From Brugia malayi (taxonomy: Eukaryota > Nematoda > Chromadorea > Rhabditida > Onchocercidae): a stretch of DNA of 64,000 nt. Where the stretch lies: assembly GCF_000002995.4 (NCBI RefSeq), contig NW_025062475.1, positions 12,122,687 through 12,186,686 of the forward strand, in the 5' to 3' direction. Below, piece by piece: positions 13,684 to 25,945 of this stretch. The position numbers and the translations under genes were made by a program. Within the stretch, counting starts at the first letter, position 1. The number at the start of each line of letters is the position of its first letter. The notes under the pieces were generated by a model, which saw only the letters and a program-made list of their open reading frames with translations, searched no databases and was not told where the DNA came from.

Positions 13684-14066
13684 GTACAGCCAAGGAAAGA
13701 GGTAAAGCGAAGGAAAGAGGTACAGCCAAGAAAAGAGGTACAGCCAAGGAAAGAGGTACAGCCAAGAAAATAGGTACAGCCAAGAAAAACGATACAGCCA
13801 AGGAAATAGGTACAGCCAAGAAAATAGGTAAAGCCAAGAAAAGAGGTACAGCCAAGGAAAGAGGTACAGCCAAGAAAAGAGGTACAGCCAAGGAAAGAGG
13901 TACAGTCAAGAAAAACGGTACAGCCAAGGAAAGAGGTACAGCCAAGGAAAGAGGTACAGACAAGAAAAACGGTACAGCCAAGAAAAGAGGTACAGCCAAG
14001 AAAAACGGTACAGCCAAGAAAAGAGGTACAGCCAAGAAAAACGGTACAGCCAAGGAAAGAGGTAGT
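13611..14066. repeat. 18-bp minisatellite reading as a Gly-Thr-Ala-Lys-Lys-Arg repeat
   Basis: About 25 copies of an 18-bp unit, GGTACAGCCAAGAAAAGA with variants GGAAAGA, AAAACG and AAAATA. In one plus-strand frame (open from 13566, ending GS and TAA near 14069) it encodes repeated GTAKKR/GTAKER/GTAKKN hexapeptides. The opposite strand is also open for about 590 bp and would read as repeated FLGCTS/FLGCTV. Because 18 is divisible by 3, each frame is uniform and stops are avoided automatically, so openness alone is weak evidence for coding. Confidence 0.85.
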
Positions 14067-14069
14067 TAA

Positions 14070-16600
14070 ACGCATATTATTAAACCGATCGAGAATCTTT
14101 AGCTATCTATCTGTTATTTTTTAATTTTCACTTCAATCTGTATTGCATTATTCTTTGTTCTTTATTAAAATCTGTTCGAATTTATCAGAATATTATTTTA
14201 CAAAGTAAAAATATAATATCGATTAGATGCATATCGATTAATAGCGTCAATTTTATGGTTTTTTAATTAAAATTTTTTAATTTGATTACTTTTTTATCTA
14301 ATTAGAATTCATTTTTAGCAATAATGAATAGCATACAGTTTATTGTTATCTCAATTAATTCTAATATTTTAATATGTATTTTTCAATGGTTGTAAATTTT
14401 AAATTATATTCATCTTTTATTATTTTTTTTTTCTTTATTAATTCTAGTATTTTAATATGTATTTTAATTATTGTTTATTATAAATTATATTTATATTTAA
14501 GTAATTGTGTGTTTTATTATATTTAAATAATTACGCATCTGATATAAATTCAAATAATTTAAATAACTATGTTTCAAATTAAGCAAAGAAATAAACAATA
14601 ATAATATTTAAATTATTAGCTACTAATTGATTTTTCAACTATTCTCAATAAGCTTAATTAAAATTTTCAAATCTTTTAACAAAAAAAAAAAAAAAACTAT
14701 ATTATTGCCAACAGTTATAAGCAATTGTTAATTGTCACAAACGGATGGAGAATGATAAAAATATTAAAAGTAAAGTTAAAAGTGAAAAACAAATTCAAAT
14801 CAATTCAAAATTCAAACTAACAAGAATAATAATATTTAAATTATTAACTGCTAACTAATTTTTCAATCAAATTCAAATTAATAAATAATAACAATGACAA
14901 TTTCAAATTAATTTCAGACATTTCATTTTACATAAAATCCATTTGATATATCCAAAGAAATGCAAAAGTTAATAGTGAATAAAATATGCAATGAATATTT
15001 GGATCGAAAAATTTTCCATTCCTAAACGGATAAGAAGTAGTCTGTCATCAAAGTCATCTAATTATCATATCTTACTATCAAATTTATGACAATGAAAAAC
15101 TTGAAATAAAACTAATGCAGAAAGAAAAATGAAAATAAGAAGATTTGATAATGATAAGATAATGATAAACTGATAATATTTGTTGGTATGGCATAGTAAT
15201 GTAAAGTTAATTTCTAATAAATCTTTTGGTGATTTGAAATTTATTCTTATTTAATGTTCAATGAATGAATAATTTCTGAATTGCATTTGTTTACATTTTA
15301 CAATGAATGAGGGAGAGAGAAAAGAGAGAGAAATAGAGAGGAGAGAGAGAGAGAGAGAGAGAAAGCTGTAGAAGAAGAAATTATTTTAACAAATTTTTAC
15401 AAAAATTTTTGAAAAATTAAAAGAGTAAGCAAAGAGTTGGAAAAAAGAATGTAAAATGAACAACATTAAATCAATTTAAAATTTTTTTTTTTTCATATTT
15501 AGCTTACTTATTTGCTCTGTTTGCTTAGAATCTGAATTTTGAGAGAGAGAGAGAGAGAGAAAAAGAATAGTAAGTTTCGAGGCAAAATTTTGTTAAATGA
15601 AATTTAAGTAAGTAACTTAACTTGTATTCCCTTATTGGATAATAATGAATTCATTGAAATCAATAAGTTAATAAGTTTTATTCAATTTCCTGAGGAAAAT
15701 ATTCACAAATATCAAGTATTATAATTGCAATATTACTTATTTTTATTATCAACAGAAATTTATTAAAATTAAAGATACAATCATATGTCATATATAATTC
15801 AAACGATTAAATTATCATATCATATCACATCATATCAGTAGTTTATCATTAAGAGTATCGCTCAAAAATATGTTTGTAAATTTACATTTAATCAAATTGA
15901 TTATTTACAAGGAAAAAAAAAATCATCAAGTGAAGTATTTATCCATTATTGTACTACACTTTTAATATTAAAATTTCTTTCTATAATAAACAAAAATAAT
16001 TTATAATTTTATTTCCTTCTAATTATTTCTGTCTTAATTTCTACAAAATAATGAAGTATCAAATAGTAAAATAAAAAATAAAAAGAAAAAACTTAATATT
16101 AATTGTTCCTTTTAACATTTTTGGTTTTATGTGATAGCGGAAGAAGAAAACAAATGATAATTTCAGCTACTTCCTACTATTTACTCAATCATAACGAATA
16201 TTTATCAGTAATAATGGATTATTATTTTATTAATTTGTAAATTAAGTATAGCGTAATAGAAAGAGCAAAAGAAAAAAGTTAATTCTTTGGTATTTTCCAA
16301 CCAAATTAATTAATCAATTTCATTCTATTATTTTGTATTTGATAATTAAAAATTATCATTTCATTATTTAAAAAATCTAAATATCATTTTACATTTAATC
16401 TAAAATAATGAAATTAATGCTAAATTTGAAATAATAAAAGAGTTAGCATTGAATATATACTTTTTAGATTTGCTATATAGAAGTAATTCTAAAATTTGAA
16501 TTATTCCGATCAACAAATCAGTAGTCTAAATGTATCATTTGCTATTCTATCTATCCTTAATGTACAACAATAAATAAACATACCGCCGTCTACCTGAGAT
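14070..16600. other. AT-rich intergenic DNA
   Basis: Mostly A/T sequence, with (GA)n runs at about 15312-15362 and 15540-15560. A 20-bp stretch (TCTAGTATTTTAATATGTAT, with one change) occurs twice, near 14358 and 14446. I see no supported exon, RNA gene or mobile element. Confidence 0.5.
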
Positions 16601-16659
16601 ATCTGAAAGCTTTCAAATGAAATTGAAAACCTTCGAAGGTATTAGCAATTACAACAATT

Positions 16660-17890
16660 CAAGATTGAACGAAATGAGAAGAAAGGGGGTGGAAGGAGGG
16701 AAATGGCAAGGCGGTAGTTGTATGCAATCTCAAAACAACACAAACGTGGGCGGGGGAGGTTCAAGCAACCAGCCAACACCGCCACCCCCTCCCCTCCCTT
16801 ACATCCATCCATCCATCCAGCCAACCATCCATACACCCTTCTGAACATCGGACGGACGAGACAGGACGGGGTGGGACGGGACGGGACGGGGCGGTAAGCA
16901 ACACACTCGTCCACCTACGCACACACATACGCACACATAATGTGCTCTCTGACTGAATAATGGAGAGGGTTTAGCAGATAGGAAAAGAGAGGGGTATGAC
17001 AGGAGGGGGGACAACCCCGCGGGGCCGTCTTATTGCAACACTTCACTAGAATGACAGACACGAAAGAGATGTTTATTGGACGGGGCTCTTCTCTTTGCCC
17101 CAACCCCGCTTGCGTATTAGTATTAGCTGAATTGGACTTATTGCTCCCCCCTCCTCTTCTCTCCTTACCCTATTCCCGTATTACACCCACCATCTATCTA
17201 TCTATCCATCCACCGCCTATCTAATCATCCAGTATTCTCCCCCTACCCTCCTCCCCTGCCTACCCAATCCCCTCTTTCTCCCCGCCGTTTTCTTTACATC
17301 ACGTTTACGCCACCTGCTGTAACGTCACTTTCTCTTCCTCTTCCGTTTCCATCATTTCTTGTTCTTCATAACCCCTCGTCTAGAAATGATCTTTGAAGAC
17401 CTGAAAAGTGTTAGATAGATGGATAGAAAGGGTAGTCAATCATACATTCCATCTCGCATTACCTTTTCACCTCATTCCATCATCCATCGTTGTTGTTATT
17501 AGAGCCAAAGAAGCACCATTAGCCTAGAAATACGTCAGAGCTAACTGAAGATACCCGAAGAAAACCCCTTCCCATTCATTCTCTTTCCCCTTTTCCCTTT
17601 CCCTTTCCCTTCCCCATTCCTTTTTCCTTTTCCCTTTCCCTTTCCCTTTCCCTCTCCTTTTTCCATCCCTCATCTTTACATCCATCTCCTCATCATCATC
17701 ATCATCCTACGAGAGTCTATTTCCGGATGCCACTACCCGTTCTCATCGATTCGAAAATTGCACGTAAAGCTCTATCGCAACTTTCTACTTCAATCGTCAA
17801 CATGAACGATGACGAAGAGCCTTTAAGCTTCTCCTCGGGGACAAGCTTACTTCTGAGGCAAAATGGTTCGGTTCCTGCTCACTTCAATTT
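16660..17890. promoter_or_regulatory. GC-rich island, possible distal promoter or 5' UTR region
   Basis: Base composition shifts abruptly here to GC-rich, CpG-containing DNA, unlike the flanks. It contains GGGAC repeats (about 16855-16890), CA/CG dinucleotide stretches, CATC tetranucleotides, a CCCTTT hexamer array (about 17581-17665) and CAT trinucleotides. There are no convincing long exons. It may be a promoter region: for the minus-strand BED gene, whose coding start sits after a splice acceptor at 10484, or for a rightward gene (see 17727). This is inferred from composition and position only. Confidence 0.4.
17727..17880 (+). CDS. Candidate coding exon, unassigned
   Basis: At the right edge of the GC island an ATG at 17727 opens a frame with balanced, non-repetitive amino-acid composition (MPLPVLIDSKIARKALSQLS, then MNDDEEPLSFSSG) before entering a (CT)n microsatellite at about 17900. 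No family is recognised. I cannot find a strong donor site; GTTCGG after 17865 is a weak option. I see no downstream partner exons in the following 5 kb. It could be the first exon of a gene with long introns, or chance. Confidence 0.25.
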
Positions 17891-17897
17891 CTTCTTC

Positions 17898-17898
17898 A

Positions 17899-17962
<64 letters not shown>
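17898..17962. repeat. (CT)n microsatellite
   Basis: An almost pure CT dinucleotide run of about 60 bp. It makes the surrounding frames read as Leu-Ser repeats, which are not genes. Confidence 0.95.
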
Positions 17963-17964
<2 letters not shown>

Positions 17965-18435
17965 TCTATCTATCATCTTCATTTTTCATTTCTCAAATCA
18001 CTTTACTTCCTTCAGTTAAAAACCATTTTCATTAATTCTCTTTCATCCATTTCATCAAACTTATCAAAAATATATTAAAAAAAGAAGAAGCACGAGTATT
18101 CATTCCATTTTAATTAATCATTATTCATTACTGTGATAATGTTAATCTACAATAACTCATATTTTCTCTAATTATTATTAATAAAAACACAAATATCACA
18201 TAACTCAATGTCATTATCATTTAATAATAATAATAAATTTAAAAAGTAAATTTTGAGTAAAAATTACTATTACTAATGTCAATAATGTTTCAAGTATTTC
18301 CTTAGGTTAATTATCATATTCTGTAAACAGTACAGAAAGATCGAAACATCTTACTATTTGCTACAACAATTATTTGCAGAAACATATCATTTAAGTTTAA
18401 TTTTTTTTTTTTTTTTTGCTAATTTATTATTATTT

Positions 18436-18513
18436 AAAAAATTGGATTAATTAGTCCAATTTTTTCAATTGTTTAATGTTAATCAATCACAAACAACATT
18501 TGTGATTGATTAA
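18436..18513. repeat. Two adjacent perfect hairpins
   Basis: The first inverted repeat pairs 18436-18446 (AAAAAATTGGA) with 18455-18465, 11 bp with an 8-nt loop. The second pairs 18479-18493 (TTAATCAATCACAAA) with 18499-18513, 15 bp with a 5-nt loop. They are 13 bp apart. Both arms match perfectly in both hairpins. The function is unknown. Confidence 0.8.
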
Positions 18514-18596
18514 TTTATTTCAATCTTCTTTTCCGGTTCCCTGTTCAATGTAAATTACTATTACTGTTACATAAATACAATTAGTTTATGATATCA

Positions 18597-18597
<1 letters not shown>

Positions 18598-18678
<81 letters not shown>

Positions 18679-18702
18679 TAATAATAATAATAATAATAAT
18701 AG
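18598..18702. repeat. (TAA)n microsatellite
   Basis: About 34 tandem AAT/TAA trinucleotides with a single interruption (AAC) near 18674. Confidence 0.95.
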
Positions 18703-21700
18703 CTACTGACGCAAGAAATGTCTCGTAATCATGAATACGTACGTAATACGTGATATTTGTTATGAGCGAATATTATATGTCATTACTTTCAAGTGAAACT
18801 CTATCTTTTAATATTATAATCATTTCTTAAATTTCTTTTTTCCATTTGATCATATAAGTTTTGATCAGTAATCAATTGATTCCGTTCTTGACTGATTGGT
18901 AAATGATAGTATCACTTCAGAATTTGATTCAACCTTCTACGGCAAACAACAACGATCATATCATTAAGCTATCGTGATGAAGCATAATTCAAATTGAATA
19001 GGAAATATTTTTATCACCTACAAAAATTTTTATTCACTTTGATTTATTTGGAATAAAAAAGTCAAAAAATGAAAATTTATGACAGTTTTTCGATTGATAA
19101 CTTATTATCAGATGAAGAATTAGGGAATTATCAAAAATTATTATTAGATGAATGAAAATTAAAATTGTCTGAAGATTAAATAAAATTCAGATGCTTAAAA
19201 TGCTTTGTTGTCTAAAAAATTTCCTCAAATCTTGTATACGTGAAAAAAGAAAGCGTATCATTGCACGTACGTGATACTTTTCACGCAATGATACTTCCCA
19301 AAGATGATTGATAATAAATTTGAATAATTTATTAATTAAACATACATCTCTCTACATTTATGCAGATCTAATTTATGCAACATATCATTTTCCTACCGCA
19401 AACTGAAGTTCATCTATTTTCAGAAATAAAGAAAATCCTAAATGTTTCCGGAATTTCCGGTAACTAAATTTAATGAGAAAAATTTAGCCTTATTTTGGTT
19501 AATTTTGAAATGGGTTATTAAAATATGAAGAAAAATTCAAGCAAATCTTTTGATTGATAAAATATTATCAGAAGGGAAAAAAAGAGCATGAATTAAGGAT
19601 TATTTCATGGAACTGTTAATAATTAATTAAAGATGATAATCTGTTAATATTTTAATGAATGATTTTGGCCAATCTAAAAATGAGTCATATCTTTTTGCAC
19701 TATTAATTTTGAATTATTAAAATTTTAGGTGAAAGATGATCAATTATTTGATATCTTTTTCATTTACAAATAAAAATTTGTATGATATTTGTGCCTTAAT
19801 CATTTCAATTAAAATATTTATACTTTAATCATTTCATTTTCATTTAAAATAAACATTAAATTAACAATTCCAACGAAACTTGTCATTTTATATTTTTCTC
19901 ATATCATTTATATAAATTTTTTAGTATTTTAATTTTTTTTAAAATATTTCATTCATTATTATTCCTACCTTAAACCATTTACACTGAAAATTTACACTGA
20001 AAATCGCCACAAGAATGTAAAATTGACTTTGTGATTCAATTATTCCACCAACAAAAAAAAAAAAAATTTTGTTAATTTAAATTATAGCAGAAAGAAAAAA
20101 ATTAATTTTTAATTTATAAAAGACTAACAAAATGTGAGAAAAATTTTCTACCGGAAAATTTGATCGAGAGACACAAATTTTAAAAAAAAAAAATCATGAA
20201 TTTTCACTGGAAAATGAAATACGGAAATTTATCAAATAATATTTGTTTTAAAATATATATATATATAAAAAAGAAAAAGAAAAAAATGTACTGAAAGGAT
20301 GAATAATGTTAATAGTTTGTTAAATTTAAAAAATTTAAACTATAGCATAACTTCAGCATTCATTTCATTTGTTCATTTTCCTTGAATGTTGCCATAATTG
20401 GAATTTAAAAAGGGAAGAATGAAAAAAAAAAGTGAATTAGAAGGTTAAAATTAAAAATTATATAGTGCATAATATCATTGTGGATTAAACTGTAAATTTT
20501 TGATAAATTTTTATTTTTTTTTTATTTTATTTTTATTAAAAGGAGATTAATTTCAAACTCCTTTTTTGTAGGAGTTTATTATGTTTAAATGACTTTAATT
20601 ATTTTTAAATCTAACTTTTTCATTTGATCTTTGATAAAAAATAGAAATGAATGGATGCATTTATTTGTAAGAGAAATGAAATTAATTTATCTGATGTTTG
20701 CCGATGAAAAAAAAAAAAAAAAAAAAAAAAAAGGAAAAGATAAAATATGATCTGCGTGATAATAATTTAAAGAGAAATATTTTATTTTCTCATTTTAGTT
20801 TATTTAAAAAAAAAAAAAAAAAATATTATTCTTTTGAAAATTTACATAGTTAAAGCAACGTGATAATGAAATTATTTGAAATGTAATTGAACTTTTTGAA
20901 AATAATAAAATGTTTAATGAAAATATAAAAAGTAAATAAATAGAACTTTTAAAAGTTTACAATCCGTTAATTTAAATACAGACGATAATATCACAAATTA
21001 ATATCATAAATGATTTCATAAATAAGAAAGAAATGTTAATTTTTACTGTTTCGTTTGTATTGATGATAATGATTGTACGCTGATGAGAATGATAATGATG
21101 TTAATGATAGCAATATGGCTTTGATGATGATGATATTAGTGAGGTCTTGTAGAGGTAATGATAATATGCTAATGAGGGTGATAACGATTTGATGATAATA
21201 TCAACGTGTATGCATCAAGTGTGAATAGATTTCTTCACAAATCGTTCATGAAGCCAAGTCGTAATATTTATGACAGTAATATGGATAGTATTGATGGTGT
21301 TGATGATGATGACGATTATGGTGATAATGATGGTAATAATAATGATGATGGTGATGATAATGGTGGGTAGATAATGATGATGATAATAATGATGATATGT
21401 TGTTGATGATGGTATGGATGTCGTTATCGATGATGACATAAATATTGTTGATGATGATAAGGAAGAGGGAAATAGTGCAATAATAATAATGATAATGATG
21501 ATGATAAAAGTTATGATAATGATATTAGTTTGATAGATAGTATGTTAAAGCAAAAATAAAGCAAAAATTAGAATATCATAAAAATTCTTACACAGAATGA
21601 ACGAAAAATTATTTGTCATCCATTTGAATTAGACTAATTTTAATTTTTAACCAGAACATTTATATTTACTATTAAATATTATAATTTCAATTAATATTAT

Positions 21701-22920
21701 CATTAAAGCAGAAATGAAGAATTGATCAATTCAACTGAAATAATTATCCATGCCATTATAATTTTTCATTTTTAAAAGGTTAGGAAAATTTAATTTTTTG
21801 CTTTTCTATAATGCTAAATTGTTTGTTTTCATTATCATTAGTCTTCCGTGTCATATTTCTAGCTCATTATTCAATCATTTCATATCAACAATTGTTGTTA
21901 TTTAATTTGAAAGCAAAAAATTTTTCATTCAGCATATGCACTGTTGAAATGAAAATATAACACGACAAAAAAAAAAAAATTAAAAAAAAAAAAAAAGAAC
22001 GACAAAAAGAAAATTACAAATTCTCTAAAAAAGCTTTAAATAAGAATGTTATTCCTTCCACTTAGTATTTTTGATATTTATATTTATCAATTTGAAAAAT
22101 TTTTTGCTTGCTTTTTAAATATTAATTAATGATATTTATATCAATTACTGTCAACTACAGTAAAATTTCCTTTTTTTTTTTCTGCTTGTTTGCATCAAAT
22201 AAATTTGCAATCTTCCTATTTTACAACAATGTAAATTAATTTTTACTAACAAATAAATGAATATTAATAAGTAACATCAAATCACTACAATATTATAATT
22301 GAAATGATTATTTCTTGTGATAAGAGTTTTACAAGTGTTGCACCTTCTTTCATTACTAATTAATGATAATTAGCCCGGGAACTGATTAGTGATAAGTTTG
22401 TTGTTATGAGAGAAATTTATATTATAAAGGAAATTATATCATGGAAAGGTGAAATTTTGGAAGAATTTCAAAATTTAAAGGTGCTACACTCTTGAATAGT
22501 AACTTCTCTGCTATTATCTCTTTGCATTTATTTACCCTTTCTTCCTTTCTCCCCTTCTTTTCCTCTCTCTCTCTCTCTCTCTGTCTTTTGGCAGATGATG
22601 GCTGAAAAATTCTTTTAAAAAGTGATTTATGAATCAAATAAATCCATTGAAAGTCTTTAAAGAAATATTTAACCCACATTGTAAAACATTTTTTTTCTAA
22701 CTCATTCGATATATATAATGAATCATGCCAAATAATTATAAAGTAAATTCAAAATTCCATCAACTAATAATAAAGTAAAATTTAATTAGATGACCAATCA
22801 AGGCAAAACTTTGTCAGTCCAAGAATGAAATTCATATATAAGCAAATGGTGCAAAGGATGTAGATGTGATATCTTCCCAGACAACTTTATATTCTTACTT
22901 TCATCATATTCTATTTTTTA
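18703..22920. other. AT-rich intergenic DNA with a GAT-rich block
   Basis: Gene-free as far as I can see. It holds an inverted repeat at 19255-19294, long A tracts near 20710 and 20810, and a block rich in GAT/GATGAT at about 21060-21540 that makes the opposite strand read as His/Ile/Thr repeats. It also has a short CT run near 22561-22582. The reading frames here are low-complexity and I do not support any as a gene. Confidence 0.5.
19255..19294. repeat. Inverted repeat flanking a CACGTACGTG palindrome
   Basis: GTATCATTGC at 19255-19264 is the exact reverse complement of GCAATGATAC at 19285-19294. Between them is the self-complementary CACGTACGTG (19264-19273). A related ACGTACGT occurs at about 18738. 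Confidence 0.65.
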
Positions 22921-22923
22921 TCG

Positions 22924-22954
<31 letters not shown>

Positions 22955-23218
22955 ATCTTTTATTCAAATATTTATAATAACAATTAACAAAATAACAATG
23001 TTGTTGACTGTAAAATTAGTCTCAATGTTTCCCGAGATGTAAGACACAGATTTAAAAAATAAAAACATAAAAGATCGTTTCGTAAAGTTTATATATAACT
23101 AAACATCACTAAAAAGCTTACTTACAAGATAAAAAGGATACAAAACAACATGTTTTTGTATTATTCATTAAAAGTACATACAGAAGTCTAAATAAGAAGT
23201 TTGTATCACTCTAAAATA
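22921..23218 (-). other. Probable 3' UTR of the DUS4 gene
   Basis: A minus-strand AATAAA (TTTATT at 22959-22964) follows the DUS4 stop by about 255 bp and is followed by a long plus-strand T run (22923-22950), as expected for a 3' end. Confidence 0.45.
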
Positions 23219-25945
23219 TCATTTTTTGAAAAGATTACAATTTAGATAGTCAAAAACAGCTGGATGATTACTCAGTCCATTGAACATCGTTCTTTGCCTA
23301 CTAGTAAGCGAAGATCGAAGCATAAACATTAACTGCTGATGGAACAAATCAAATGGACAACCATGTTCTGTGGCCAATCGCACCTGTACGATAATTGGTA
23401 GTTCTCAATAACATTTTCAAAAATTATTGAAAATTATGATCGCAAACAGCATCAACATTAAATAATGAATATGCAAAATGATGTAAACTAAGTAAACAGA
23501 CTGATTATAAGTTGCAGAATATGCAAAAAAATGTAACAAAAAAAGGGAAAAAAAAAAATCGTACCCAGTCTGCAACACACTGCTTCGGAGTAGAAGTGTA
23601 ACCGGCAAACATTGCTGGATTTTCTAATAAACCATTTGCCGACATTACACCTGTAAAAAAATGATTATAACAGCATACTGAAATTTGGCTTTTATATAAA
23701 AGCTTACAAATCTCAGAAAATTAAATTCGTGTTTATGGAAATAGCTGAAATGTGTCTAAAAAAGAAAACTGGACGGACTAAATATGATGCACTTTTAAAT
23801 TATTAATATAAGTTCACTAAAAAGTAGTCAATGCGATAAAAAGGATTTTAAAAAGACGTACTCATTTTAACTGAATTTCAACTTCAATGCACAAAAGTAA
23901 TCACATGAAGAGTAATTTGAATTAAAGAAACAAAACCTAAAACCTTACCTAGAAGAATTAGAATTATTCTAACATTTGAAAGTTGTAAACACTATGATAC
24001 AGGAATAGCTTAATAATAATTCAAGAAATTATTTCTTGTCTGTGGGAACACTTATAAAAACTAACCATCAACTCCCGTATATTTTACAACTTGCAATGCT
24101 TGTTCATAGCTTTTGATATTTCCATTAGCAATTACTGGGATAGATAGGCTTGATTTGATCAACTTGATCATATCATAATCTGCAGGTTCCGATCGTTGCT
24201 CAGGTGTTCGCCCGTGTACTGTTACAAATGAAACACCAGCTCTTTCTGCTTGACGGCATGTTTCTAAAGTTAACTGGCGATTCGGTTTTAGTCGGATTTT
24301 GATGGAAATCTAAAATATACAACATATCAATTCGCACATTTTCATTGCTATTTTTTGCTGTCAATTTGTTCATTACTATCAATTATCAAGAAAAATTTCA
24401 ATGTTACAGTGAAATCTGGTCTTGAAATTCGCCGACGTGTAGTCGAAACAATATCAGCAATTCGAACAGGATCTGTCAACAAACTCGAACCATATCCCTC
24501 TCTCATAACATCTCTCTGTGGGCAACCACAGTTCAGATCAATACCACGACAATACCTGAGTAAATATAAACATTAACAACAATATCATTTTGTACAGTTT
24601 GATTTGACCAATTGACCACATCAAAAGCCTGCATGTTCTGACCGTTATTCAGATGTTCTACTATAAATGAAATATCGGTTAGCTACGAATATCGGTTAAC
24701 AAGGCGCATTTACATAATGAGGATATGATACCTGCTTATGAACATCGCTGCTGTGGAAAACTCTTCTGGCTCGTTGCTAGCAAACTGCACAACAGTTGGA
24801 TTGTCACCTACATAAAATAACCTATAAAGTAACTCACACTGAGTTAACCTTCAATTAGCAAAGTAAACTAAGAAATAATATATTAAGAAGATCCGAATAA
24901 AAATAATATAGTAGCATAAATTGAGCTATCTGAACCCCTTTTTATACTCAACTATATGTTCAAATATTTCAACAATAAATACTTTTCATTCATTATTAAT
25001 TGAAATGTAATTTCGAAATTATTAAAATGAATCAAATAATGTATCAGAGTCATCATAAGAAACAAGTTACAATGAACCTGGACAAGTAGTGAATTCTGCA
25101 GATCGGCACTGTTCTGATGCAATAAAATGTTTCGCATAAATCATAGGTGTAAACGCAACATCCACTGAATATAAACGAACCAACATTCGAAATGGCAATC
25201 TACAAAAAAGTAACTTATTTCTTATCTGACAAAAAAATACTTTATGACTTCTAATTATTAATTCCATCCAGTTGTTCCATCTTTAATTTAGCTCTTCAGT
25301 TTGATTTGTTCTATCATACAACGAACATTCTTAGAGAAACTTCTATAAACTATATAGACATACACACGACACACATGCATATGCATTATGCACACAAATG
25401 CATAACAAACACACTATACACGAAATCTTTGCCTCATCTAAAATTTAGCAGTTTTTTGAAATGACAATAGTCTTGACATTCCTGTTATTCAGCTTAAGCA
25501 AATATATAGCTTTTATCCACTTTCTATATAAGGACTTGACACATTCCAATTTGCGATAAGTTCTGACACTTAACATACTTATCAGTGGAATTCTTATCAG
25601 CATTTATAAGTATCAGTAGATGTTCGCTGTCCACAGAATACGATAATGTTATTAGTATGAAAAACAATGACAATCAACGGACATGAGCGAAATTTTCAGC
25701 AGATTCACTGTTAGAGCACATAAAAAGCATATAACATACTGATTAGATTAATTATGTGTCTGTGAATTTATGTCAATTAGAAAATTAAAGAAACATTTTA
25801 AGAGATACAAAAAAGCTTACTTTGAATATCGCACCATCGGTGCAGATACAAATAAAGGTATATCACCATCCATATGTATGTCACTGGTGACATTCTTTCC
25901 TTTAACAGTTTCTCCAACCAGTAAATCATATAACTGACTTTTCAT
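23219..25945 (-). CDS. DUS4L: tRNA-dihydrouridine synthase, DUS4 type
   Basis: Seven exons, 25945-25821, 25199-25078, 24807-24732, 24555-24408, 24309-24066, 23650-23565 and 23383-23219 (TGA), join in phase to 321 residues, close to the usual DUS4L length. The enzyme is an FMN-dependent TIM-barrel reductase that makes dihydrouridine in the D-loop of tRNAs using NADPH. Visible motifs: SAPMVRYSKLPFR near the N-terminus; TPMI; GIDLNCGCPQ with the catalytic Cys at about residue 119; the conserved Lys of SIKIR (about 161); VHGRT (188-192); PVIANGNI; and NGLLENPAMFAG. All key residues are present. The ATG follows a GCAG acceptor by 2 nt, which suits trans-splicing. It is divergent from the ISWI gene with 633 bp between the starts. 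Assignment to DUS4 rather than DUS1-3 rests on the C-terminal block and overall length. Confidence 0.92.

Noticed and set aside
13485..14075. Minus-strand 196-residue FLGCTS repeat protein
   Set aside because: It is the mirror reading of the 18-bp minisatellite; a repeat of 18 bp keeps several frames open without selection.
17863..18078. Leu/Ser repeat protein
   Set aside because: It is encoded by a (CT)n microsatellite.
21215..21439. His/Ile/Thr-rich minus-strand frame
   Set aside because: It is the low-complexity reading of GAT-type repeats.
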